In this document: one piece after another, positions 48,450-58,274 of the stretch
Position numbering within the stretch: position 1 is the stretch's first letter
Layout of the letters: every line of letters begins with the position of its first letter
Assembly (NCBI GenBank): GCA_947683425.1
Contig: CANTUQ010000076.1
Coordinates: 682,001 to 746,000 of the forward strand
From: Excoecaria cochinchinensis
Lineage: Eukaryota; Streptophyta; Magnoliopsida; Malpighiales; Euphorbiaceae
DNA: 64,000 nucleotides
Direction of reading: 5' to 3'
The notes under the pieces: generated by a model
What the model was told of the DNA's origin: nothing
The model's database searches: none
Seen by the model: only the letters and a program-made list of their open reading frames with translations
Program-made: the position numbers and the translations under genes

Positions 48450-48539
48450 AAATGTGGATGAAACTTATACAATCAAGGGGCGTCTCCTTTATATTTTCAA
48501 CTGCATCCCCAATACCTATTGCTGCTGCTGCTGCCTATG
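48450..48539 (+). pseudogene. Captured fragment resembling KAPA synthase (biotin pathway) in CACTA-2
   Basis: A single exon-like stretch encodes MKLIQSRGVSFIFSTASPIP followed by IAAAAAY and ends at a G|GTAAAT donor. This block (IQSRGRSFIFSTA...P) is characteristic of plant 8-amino-7-oxononanoate synthase, just after its PLP-lysine region. Neighbouring exons are not found: upstream to 48060 and downstream to 50490 I see nothing coding. It is a short gene capture, not a functional gene. Confidence 0.65.
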
Positions 48540-48879
48540 GTAAATTGTGCAGCTTTGCCATGCTTTTTTTTTCTTTGTTGCTTTAAATCTCGGATATAAA
48601 TCCTCTGTTTTTCATGCTTTTTATTTGATCTATGAGATTTTTGCTGATTAGTTCAAGTACTTATCACCAAGTTACTCTATTAGCTTCCAATAAATGTCAC
48701 ATCTAGAATGCCTCGAGGGAAGTGCCTTATGCCTTGACTTGGTTTTGATATTAGTACTAGTGATTCATATCAAATGCAAATGTAAAAGAGCAAAAACTTT
48801 GTTTGGATAGATCTGTCTTATTTCCTGAAATGATGTTGATGGTTTTGGATTTTATACTTTTTAAATAGGTTTAGATTCA

Positions 48880-48922
<43 letters not shown>
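48880..48922. repeat. (CT)n(TA)n microsatellite
   Basis: About five CT dinucleotides followed by sixteen TA dinucleotides, inside CACTA-2. Confidence 0.95.
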
Positions 48923-48925
<3 letters not shown>

Positions 48926-50489
48926 CCTAGCTTAGCTAGCTCAAACTAGGGTTCATATTTATTTACTAAAAAATTATATATGATCATTACTGATTAAAGG
49001 AAATAGTCGCGAAGTGATGTTCATATTCATATATGCTTGGGGATAAATTATTAAATTTTCTTATGAATATAATGTGACGATCCATTTATTTCAAAATCAA
49101 TATTATATACCTAATTAATAATTAACAAATTAAATTTTGCAATTAATTAAACTATTCAGTTCTTTCTAAAATTTTATTTTATATTTTAATCTAAAATGCA
49201 TAACTTGTCTCTAAATTATTCGTGCTCACTACCTATTTTCCTATTTTATTTTTTTTTTGTTTATGTTTTCTTGAACATAAAGTATGTGGAAGAAGTTGAA
49301 GTTAAATTTGATCTTGAGTAGACCTAATTAAAAATTAATTAAAGATTAGGAAGCAAATTAATTCTTGGTGTTGGAATTGATCTTGAGTGCAAAATGGAGA
49401 AATGATCATATGCATGGTTTTAGAAAGATTGAAGCATATATGGTTTGGCAATGAATTGTTTGGTGTTGGATCTTAGTCGGAAAGTATTTGGTATTTAGCA
49501 CTTTTTATCAGCAATTAAAATCATAATCGCTATCAGCAACTTGGAAATTTATGTAGATGCCTATTGTTTCTATGGGCCTCCCGATGCTTAGTTGAGGTAG
49601 AAGTTGTCAAATTTAATCAATTTTGATTCTAAATTGGTTTATGTTTAATTTCTCTACCGTATCTATTGTACTTTTTAGTTAGAAAAAATGAATTATAGTG
49701 GGAATTGCCATTAATGTTGAGTTTTATTTGCTCCCTTCATAATGGACATGTATATGCGCCTGGAACAAATATATAACTAATGCTGTGAAATTTTTATTTA
49801 AGTTAATTGATCTATGTTATATGTTGTTATTTCAAAAGTAATAAACATTTGTGATATATTGAGTCTATTGCCTATTAATAGGAAGTTACGAGCTAGCTTG
49901 AACCTAACATTGAGATTATATTTGCACTAATAGGTATATGATCATATTGAAAAGAGATTTGCAGCGTTCTATCATAAAATTCGCATTGTTATTATTATCA
50001 TATTATCATAATATATTTGGTCATAATGTCATATTGTTAAATGTATACAATGATGCTTGTGATATTCTCAACTAAATGTGTTTATTTTGTCAGACTACTT
50101 TATTGCCTTAGATGTGAGAAAGATGCACCTAATCGAAAAATAGAATGGAGAAGTGGTATGTGAATTTACCTAAACAAAACAAATGGTACAAGAAATGAAA
50201 AATAATAATATGATCTTTCGTTTTTATTCTATATTTTTATCCATGTTTTGTATATGGTTGAGTTTTTTATCTAATATATGATTTTTTTTTTGTAGGAACA
50301 AGATGCACATTTTGAAGTTTCAACAGAGTTTATTTCTGAATTATGGATTAGGATATTTTAATTTTTTTCATTAAGTAGTATCTTTTTATTTAATTGACCT
50401 TTTATTTAAATAAATATTTTATATTAGTTGATTAACAATTTCCTTTACATATTTAATTGATTGTATAACATTAAATTTAAAATGTGTCA

Positions 50490-51209
50490 TTTTAGTGCAA
50501 TGCATATATGACAAGTATATTTGTCATAATTTTTTGACTTGTCAGTTCATAAATGACGATATAATATTTACGATTATGATATTAATATTATTACAAAAAG
50601 TATTATTTAATGACAATAAAAAGTTGTCACTAAAATTATTTTTTTGTGACAATTATTTTTATCCGTATTTATGTCACTAATTTGTAAAATAAAGTGACAA
50701 TTTATATTCATCATTAATATATCTTAATTTAATGACGAAATCATTTTTCGTCACTTAAAGTATTAGATTTAGTGACGATATGTATTATTTTATGACGAAA
50801 ATTATATTTATTTGTGCCGATAATTACGTAACAAATACTTAATGGTTTCAATTATAAGTAGAGTTTTGTCATTAAAAATAGTTAATTCGGTGACGAATTT
50901 TAAATTTGTCATAAAAAATGTCAATTTTTTATGACGATAAATAATATAATATGACGAAATATAATTTTATTTATAATATAATTTTTGTCATAAAAAGTAA
51001 GAAACAAATGTGACGATAATCATTTTTGTCACAAAAAAATGATATCTACGGTGACAAATAACTAAATTGTCACGTAAACTTTTATGTTACGTGTCTATCG
51101 TTACGTTCTCTTGTGAGGATAAAAATTCGTAACCATATCCTTTCAATGACGAAAATTGAACTTTTCATGACAATTTTTTACGTCATAAAATGTGTAATTT
51201 CTTGTAGTG
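50490..51209. repeat. CACTA-2 right subterminal repeats and terminus
   Basis: Many TGACGA...TTTGTCA inverted words spaced about 30 bp apart, ending AATTTCTTGTAGTG. Mirrors 45950-46860. Confidence 0.85.
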
Positions 51210-52012
51210 CTTACTGCCGTGTAAACCATCCCAAAACTAGATTTTTGCAAAAAACTAACTTACTTTTAAAAAACACCAAACTTAACCAAAATCATTTCTA
51301 ACATGCATATAACGTCAATCCACTTAAAATATACCTTCTATTCATGATTACCATCATATCAATAACGACCAACACTTATAGATAGTAACCAAGTTAGCAA
51401 GAATGCTCAATCAAACATCAAACCCATATCTCATTCTTATACACACAAATTCATATACATCCATCGTATATCAAAGTCATTTTAATCTCAACTACATATA
51501 CACAAAAACTCAACCCTAACATGCATGAAAACACATCTAACAATTCATTATTTCCAGAATTAGACCAGAATCACAAAAACATCAAAAGTCTATAACTCCC
51601 AAACCTTTAAAAATGCAGCTCTAAATCACTCTTAATCAAGGCCTAACTTTTTCCTTCCACTTGCTCTTCCTTCTATCATCCGATTCTTGCACAAAACCCA
51701 GCCAAAACAAACCCTTAATCAAACCAAAACTCCACAGCCAGAAAATGGATAAAGAAGAAGAACAACCCAAGCTTGCCTCTTGAAGACCAGCACAAGCACG
51801 AGTGAAGAGCAGAAAAGTGAAAGAGAAAGAGAGAAAGAGAACGAGCAAATAGCAAGAAAGAGGAGGCAAAACTTGGCTTCCACGAGAAGGAAGCAGACTT
51901 TTTTTGCCCTTCCCTCTCTATTCTATCCCTTTTAATTAATGCTCCACCTAACAAGCAAAGTGTCAAGTTCCAATTGGTCCTTTAAGTCAAATATCTTGAC
52001 TTTAAACTTTTG

Positions 52013-54374
52013 TGTAACACCCCAAAATCACCCCAGTAGTTTGAGCCTGTTCGTGTCTGTATGTGTGTATTTTTAAGTGTTGCATGTATGTGTTAATTTG
52101 GATTATTTATGTAATTTATGTATGTGTGTGTGTGTTAGTTTGAGAAGAGGAGATAGATTAGTATATGATTTAATGTATGGGAGTAAGATGTGAGCAAGGG
52201 ATAGATTAGTGTGTATAGAAGTGTATGGGAGTAGGGTGTGTTATGGGGCAAGTGTCTTATGGGGAGAGTGACATGTGGCATAAGGGATAAGTTAGCATTT
52301 AATGGGTTTGGTGAGAGAGAGAGAGAGAGAGAGAGAAGGCAGCCTTCCCTTTTGATTCCCGTTCTTCCTCTCTTCCTCACGCCACACTCTCTTCTTTTTC
52401 TTTTCTTCTTCTTTGTTCCTTCTTTTCTTGGCCCGATCTTGCTCCCTCTCCTTTATTTGAGTAATTAGAGTTGTTTGGCTTGTGAATTTGAAGCTCAAAG
52501 GTGAGTAGGGGTTATGGATGTCTTAGATTTTCTTCTTCCTCTTCTCTAGGTTTTATATAATTATATATGTATATGTATGGGTAGTTGTAAAATTGATCTT
52601 TGTTGTTGTGGGTTTGTGGTTCAGAGGAGTCTCCTAGACCGGAAAAAGGAAAAGAAATCGCTAGCGGGAGCAGAGCTCACGAGTAGGAGCAAAGGAGATA
52701 AGGTTTGGGAACATTTGTTTTATATGTGTATTTGTGATTTAAGTTGGGTTTTGGCACTTTTAGCTGCGATTGGAGTTATGAATTGAATATGTATGGCTTA
52801 AATTGAAATTAGCATGATATGTGATGCTAGAGAATGAATATTGTTGAAGGATTTGCAAGAAATCATGTGAATGGTTGCAATTATTGTTAAATGTGCTGTT
52901 TTGGGATTTCTTGGAATTGAGCATGTATTTGGCTTGATTTAATTGAAATAAATGGTGACAAAGCTGGGTTTTAATTATATTAGGAGTTATTGATGCTTGT
53001 GTTGCTTAATTTTGAGGTTTAGAATCAATTTTGGAAGTTTGAATGTGTTTAGTGTGAGAATTCTGCAGATTTTAGGCGTAAGAGCTGAAAAACCCGGATC
53101 TATCGCGATCGCGACACTGTCGCGAGCGCGACAGTTTCAGCCCTCGCGCCGGCGCGAGAGGTGTCGCGCCGAGGGGTTCAAAGGGAGCTCTCTGTCACGA
53201 GCGCAACAGAGTGCTCGAGCTCCGAACATGTGCAAGGCTCTCTTCTGTTGCGAGCGCGACAACCTTCGTGAGCGCGACAGAGAGCAGCACCTACGTCCTC
53301 TCACGAGCACGAGGTCACTCGCGATCGCGAGACGAGGCGGGGAGGTGTAGTTTGGCTTCTGTCGCGAGCGCAACAGACGTGACTTCCAAACTTGATTTCT
53401 TCTCCTTTTTGCTTAATGACTTGATTTCTTTTTGCATGCATTCTTTCATTAAAGCCTTGAATACCTATTTAAATGAATAGTATGTATATTAATTTGACAA
53501 GATTTCGTATAACCTGCTAATGTCGGATAAATGGATAGTTAGGCATGCCTAATAGAGTTATGTGTTGCTGCAGCTATGTGTACGATTTTGGACCCTGATC
53601 AAGTCCCCCTATTGGATCCTCGTGATCCTTCTGTTTGAATCTTTCTTAAGATTCTATATGAAAATAATTTGGAACAAAAATAAAAGGAATGTTTAGATAC
53701 CTTCGGGTATCTATGTGTTTATAATATGATATTGATACTCTCAAGTATCTATGTGTACTCGTTATCCACTCTCTATGATTAAGCAGATGTTAGTGTGTCT
53801 TTGTACAAGAACATTGGATGATAATATAAATATTTGAATTAATTATGTAGGATTCTATAACTATAATTGTATCATTATCATGTGCTTTCTATTGTCGTCA
53901 CTGTGAGTGGCGGTTATGCATTTGTGTTTCCCCACTAAGCGATTTCGCTTAGCACGGGTGTTTATCCGTGCAGGTGTGGAAGATTTTGGTACACATGGTT
54001 TGGGCGTGTCGCATCGGGAAGGCCAACGCAACTAGAGATTTAAATTTTGTAGTATAGACTTTCCTTTCTTTTGTAATAGATATAATGTTTTGTTAGCCCT
54101 TCAAAACAGTGTACTTTGGACTTTTGTTTATTGGTATTTTTGGTTTTGTAAACTGATGTAAGATGTAAAGACCTCTTTTCGTATATTAATAAAAGTATTC
54201 ATTTTGCTTTGTATCGCTCTTCTTCTTTCAAAGTTTTACTTTAACTTTGATATGTCGTTTCTGTATGTGATGTTTGCTTGTTTGCACTAGTGGGATGTGA
54301 CACTCCTATCTATCTTGGATCCTTCTTCCTCTAATCCGAGTAGAAGTCTCCATAGTATAGGTTGGGGTGTGACA
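52013..54374 (+). mobile_element. Solo LTR F (2362 bp) with TSD TTTTG
   Basis: TGTAACACCCC to GGGGTGTGACA, flanked by TTTTG at 52008-52012 and 54375-54379. Sense order: GA microsatellite (52313-52336), donor-like GGTGAGT at 52500, acceptor-like AAG|GTTTGGGA at 52702, palindrome array 53090-53375, GGATAGTTAGGCATGCCTAA near 53530, hairpins 53935 onward (CTAAGCGATTTCGCTTAG), end 54374. An alternative end GGGATGTGACA at 54302 lacks a matching TSD. No coding content: the 117-codon frame at 52997-53350 covers the array. Confidence 0.9.
53090..53375. repeat. Palindrome array of solo LTR F
   Basis: CTGTCGCGAGCGCGACAG-type and TCGCGATCGCGA-type palindromes, with degraded members (GTCACGAGCGCAACAG). 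Close to the I and H array cores. Confidence 0.85.
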
Positions 54375-54576
54375 TTTTGTCCTTGGTAAAAACTCACTTA
54401 GGTCCTTGATAATAACTACTTGATCACTAAAATAAATTCTATCACTTAAAATCTTTAATTACTCTTCCAATCAAGCCCTCGAATAAATTAATTTCACTTG
54501 CGCCAATTACCAAACTACCCTTAATAATCCAATTAAACATGCAAAATCCTTCGAGGCCCTAATTTGGGATATTGCA

Positions 54577-55293
54577 ATAATAAACCCAAGGTGAGGGAAT
54601 GGATTTCCCTATCTTAAGCTAAGCTCAAGCTTAAAATATATTTCTGGGTTCAAGAAAATAAAAGGAAGATATTTGCAAAAAAAACTAAAAGATTCTTTCT
54701 CTCCAGAACACTCTCTTTTTCTCTCTTTTTTGTTCGAAATGTCCAACCCCCGCCAAGTGAAAATTTTTCCTTCTTTATTTTCCCTTTATTCCCTAAAGGG
54801 GAAAGGAAAAAACCCCCTTTCCATTGCTCTTCCCCAAAAAAATCCCTGAAAACTGAAAAAAACGGTCTTCAAAATCTGTCAAAAATAAGATTTTACAGGT
54901 GAGAAAGGGACAAGAGGGAGACTGCCTGCGAGTGGGTGGCCGCACATCGCGCGCCCAGGCCGGGCCGCTTGAGGTGCTCTGCGAGCCCGCACATTCGTGG
55001 TGCTGCCTCGCATGGGGCGCTCTGCGAGCCCACACGCGGGCGCCGTACGAGGCAAGGTCTGGTGCGCGATGCGCCACGAGGTCGCATATAGGCGCCATGC
55101 CTTGCGCCTCGCGCTCGCGCGGCGGCAAGCTACCCAAAAACCCCAAAATAAAATTTATAAAAAAACATTTTATTTAAAAAGAAGGATTTTCAACAAGGGA
55201 ATCATCAGTTCTAACCTTTTTGCCTATGAACAAGAATCATTTTCATCATTGGGTAATCCTAATCTTGGACCGCCTTGGGACCCGGTGTCTACA
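54577..55293 (+). mobile_element. D-type LTR, 3' part (D2)
   Basis: It ends GGGACCCGGTGTCTACA as in LTR D and has a matching GC-rich block (54900-55130, GGGCGC, GCGAGCCC) and the TTTTTGCCT segment before the end. Its left part is cut at 54576, where the E LTR starts, which suggests that E inserted into this element. Confidence 0.75.
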
Positions 55294-55912
55294 GTTGCCC
55301 CCAATTTTGGGGAAGCTAGTGTATGGGTTCCTAGGTGAGCCAAAATTTGAAGAAAGGAAAGAAGCAAGTACCTGAGGCGGCTACCTTCCTCAAATGGCGA
55401 GGCACAAAGTTTGCTCCAAACTTACAAAGAACTGGGGTTGTTCTCCTGAACTACACAGAGCGTGCTCCAGACTTGCAATGTGCTGGTGCCATCTTCAAAT
55501 AGGGATGCGTCGAGTCTGCTCCAGACTTATAAAATGCGGGAAATGTGCTCCCGGACTGCACCGAGTCTGCTCTAGACTTATAAAGTGCTAGGGCCATCCT
55601 CAGATAGTGATACACTGAGTCTGCTCCAGATTTACAAAATGCGGGAAGTGTTCTCTTGAACTGCACCGAGTCTACTCCAGACTTACAAAGTGCAGGACTT
55701 GGAAATTGGCCTCCTTAGAGGACTTTGAGGTTTGCCTCCTCAGAGGACTTTGGGAACTTACCTCCTCAGAGGACTTGGAAATTTTAACTTGAGTAGACTT
55801 CATCTTGGCTTGGTTGCCCAGTACGGGTGAGTGATAATGTTGAGCTGAAGCCGTTATTGACCCGCTTTCATGCATGTGGTCTTCATTTGGACTCTTCCTG
55901 CACCGCTGTATT
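55294..55912 (+). mobile_element. D2 leader with minisatellites
   Basis: The sequence after the D2 LTR end starts GTTGCCCCCAATTTTGGGG. 55413-55690 has about five imperfect units around TCTGCTCCAGACTTA(T/C)AAA(A/G)TGC, with a spacing near 50 bp. 55705-55790 has three units of about 28 bp around CCTCCTCAGAGGACTTTGG, each carrying the palindrome CCTCCTCAGAGG-like core. No canonical primer binding site is seen after the LTR. The end TGCACCGCTGTATTT (55895-55912 region) also follows LTR D at 5574-5588. No coding region is recognised. Confidence 0.6.
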
Positions 55913-57064
55913 TGTAACACCCCCTTCCCATACGTAGGCGTTCCCATCCGATAAGGAGTGAGAAGCCGTATGAGACAAGGTGTCACCAAACTGATACAAA
56001 GTAAAGTATACATCCATTCATCACATACATTCAGAAATACAGAATAGTTAAAAACTTTACATGCAGAAAGCAAAAGCTGATCATGCATTACTATAATTAA
56101 ACTATTACAATAATGATCAGATCAACCAGCTAATATAAATAATATTACATGTACAAAATATAGATACAAAAGCGGAAGCTGATACAGAGAGTTCTATACA
56201 AAAAGAATCAATAACTGATACAAAACTGAGCCCTACACTAATCCCTTCTGTGTTGGCTTGACGACGGCGACTCTCTCAAAGCAAAACGCCTTCCGCACCT
56301 GCACGGGTAAAAACACCGTGCTAAGCGATAAAATGCTTAGTGGGGAAACACACATAATTTATGAACGGCCACTCACAGTGGTCGTCAAGGCATAACACAT
56401 TCACCATGTCAGAATGCAAGAATTGTTGCATAAATCATATAGACATGCCCGCATTTAAATACCATACTTTCAGAATCTCATCATCATATGCATTACAGAA
56501 TAAACCAACATGTATTTCATCATTAAACTCATTCAGATATTCCATTCAAAGCCATATCAGATCAGAACATTTCCATTAACATTTAAAGAATACCTGCTGA
56601 CTCTAGACAGTGGATAACGAGTGTACTGAGGGTACCTTACGGGTACGAATCGAATACTGAGGGTACCTCACAGGTACAAGTCAAATATTATATCATTTAT
56701 CAGAACATGTTATTTATATACTGAGGGAATCTTAAACAAGATTCTATACTGAAGGGTTCGCGAGGAACCAAACGGGGACCTGATCGGGGTCCAAACTGAA
56801 CTGAGGGCTGCAGCTAAAGACTCTATTAGGCATGCCTAACTATCCACTTACTTGACTCTAGCAGGTTATGCGTCACACTGATCACATTTCAGGATATAGC
56901 GTATAATTCATCAGAAAATCATGCCATCACGCATATCGAAGCATCAAACAGTAAGACATGCATCATATAACAGTAAAGTCCATTCTGAAGAAATAACAAG
57001 TTCAGTTCTGAGTTAAAAACCAAGAAATTTCGAAAAAACGAGCTGAGCGGAGAAAACTGGCGAT

Positions 57065-57375
57065 TCAACAGGCAGGTCACGGCGTGACCTAGGGTCACGT
57101 CTCGTGACCTGCTTGTTTCCCGCAGATCTCGTTGCGTGATCCTCGCGGATCACGCTTATGCAGGTCACGGCGTGACCTAGGGTCACGCGACGTGACGCTG
57201 CTTCTCCCTCGCAGATCACGTTGCGTGATCTGCCTCTTCCTCGCAGGTCACACGACGTGACCGAAGATCACGTCGCGTGACTTGCCTCCTCTTCAGCTGG
57301 TCACGCGACTGGCTTCTCAGCAGGCATGTCATGTCGTGACCGAGAGTCACGCGACGTGACTTGCCTTCCTGCGTA
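57065..57375. repeat. Palindrome array of G LTR
   Basis: Alternating GGTCACGGCGTGACC, GGTCACGTCTCGTGACC, GATCACGTTGCGTGATC and GTCACGCGACGTGAC. Every word is a near-perfect palindrome on a CACG/CGTG frame with a varying centre. Confidence 0.88.
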
Positions 57376-57652
57376 GCGAATCGCGCAACAGAGGGAGTTT
57401 CAACAGTATTTTGATTTTCCAGAATTTCCACGATTTCCAGAACCAAGAATTCAATCCCAATTTGATTTAAAACCAATCAAACCTGTATTTACCTTCCAGA
57501 AATCATCTCAAATCACACAATCAATATACATGCAACTCAATTTAGCATTTAAACAACCAAATCAAGACTAATTGATTCAAACTCTTCAAGAACATATAAA
57601 CCCTAGAATTTACAGTAAAACATCAAAATCGCACAAATCAATATTCCCAAAC

Positions 57653-57832
57653 CTGGATTCTAACTTCTATCACTTAGCTCCACTTGGTCCAGCAACCTCT
57701 TTCCCCTTTGGATCACATGGAGCCTCAGCTAGAACACAAACACAGTAATTTCAACCCTAGGTTAAACCTAAACTCAAGGAAGAAGATGAAGATGCAATTT
57801 ACAGTAAGACAAAGACTAGATTATGCACTTAC
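57653..57832 (-). other. Intron-like interval in G LTR (180 bp)
   Basis: GTAAGT (57832-57827) to TCCAG|GTTTGGGA (57653). Same arrangement as in H, I and the solo LTRs. Confidence 0.5.
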
Positions 57833-58274
57833 CAAGCTAAGTAATGCAAGGAGAGGATTAACTTCACCAATAAGACCTTGAATCAAAACACAGTACTTGG
57901 GAATAAAGAAAGTGAAGAAGAAGAGAGAGTGAGTGAGAAAAACGTGAATCTGTAAGTTCTTTTCTCTCATCCCCTTTTCTTTTTCTTTTCTTTATTCTAA
58001 ATATACATCTAACTCCTATTGGTGACACTAATCACTCACACTAAAATAACCTACACTACACACACCTAAAACCCTCTTCACTTATGCATACCCTACCATG
58101 GTATGAACACACGCACACAAGTACATCTCATTTAATTAAACACACTAATGCCATGTATGCACCCACATACTAATAAACCCCAAAATCATACATTTTACTG
58201 AAACACCCTTATGAAATGCTGAACACATGCGAATGCTTACACATACTGACAGACAGACGAACAGACAGACAGGC

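Larger units (their letters stand above)
45950..51209. mobile_element. CACTA-2 DNA transposon (5.3 kb, non-autonomous)
   Basis: Left end CACTATAAGAAATTTTAC, right end GTGTAATTTCTTGTAGTG, TSD CTT at 45947-45949 and 51210-51212. The first base block has one difference from CACTACAAG. The subterminal regions (45960-46860 and 50490-51209) are packed with TGACGAAAAT.../TTTTGTCAC words, a different set from CACTA-1. There is no transposase frame. The interior includes a GA tract with GC-rich sequence (47820-48060), a captured coding fragment at 48450-48539, a CT/TA microsatellite (48880-48922), and otherwise A/T-rich non-coding DNA to 50490. Confidence 0.92.
16316..54576 (-). mobile_element. E 5' LTR, split by H, CACTA-2 and solo LTR F
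   Basis: The pieces are 16316-17243, 45307-45949, 51213-52012 and 54380-54576. The first junction is shown by TATAG on both sides of H (17239-17243 and 45302-45306). Rejoining gives ...CATATAG + CAGTTGCACTC..., which matches GTGCAGCTGCTATATG in the solo LTRs at 31868 and 33868. With insertions removed the LTR is about 2.56 kb. The sense start is TGCAATATCCCAAATTAGGG at 54576, close to TGTCACATCCCAAATATGG at 29530. The sense end is at 16316, followed by a PBS. The array position carries TTACACGGCAGTA motifs. Confidence 0.85.

Noticed and set aside
53137..53373. Arg-rich frames over the F array
   Set aside because: Same cause: repeated GCGAGCGCGACAG words give Arg/Ser/Asp codons in several frames on both strands.
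54302..54310. GGGATGTGACA at 54302 as the end of solo LTR F
   Set aside because: No 5-bp duplication matches there, whereas the later GGGGTGTGACA at 54374 is followed by TTTTG, which equals the left flank.
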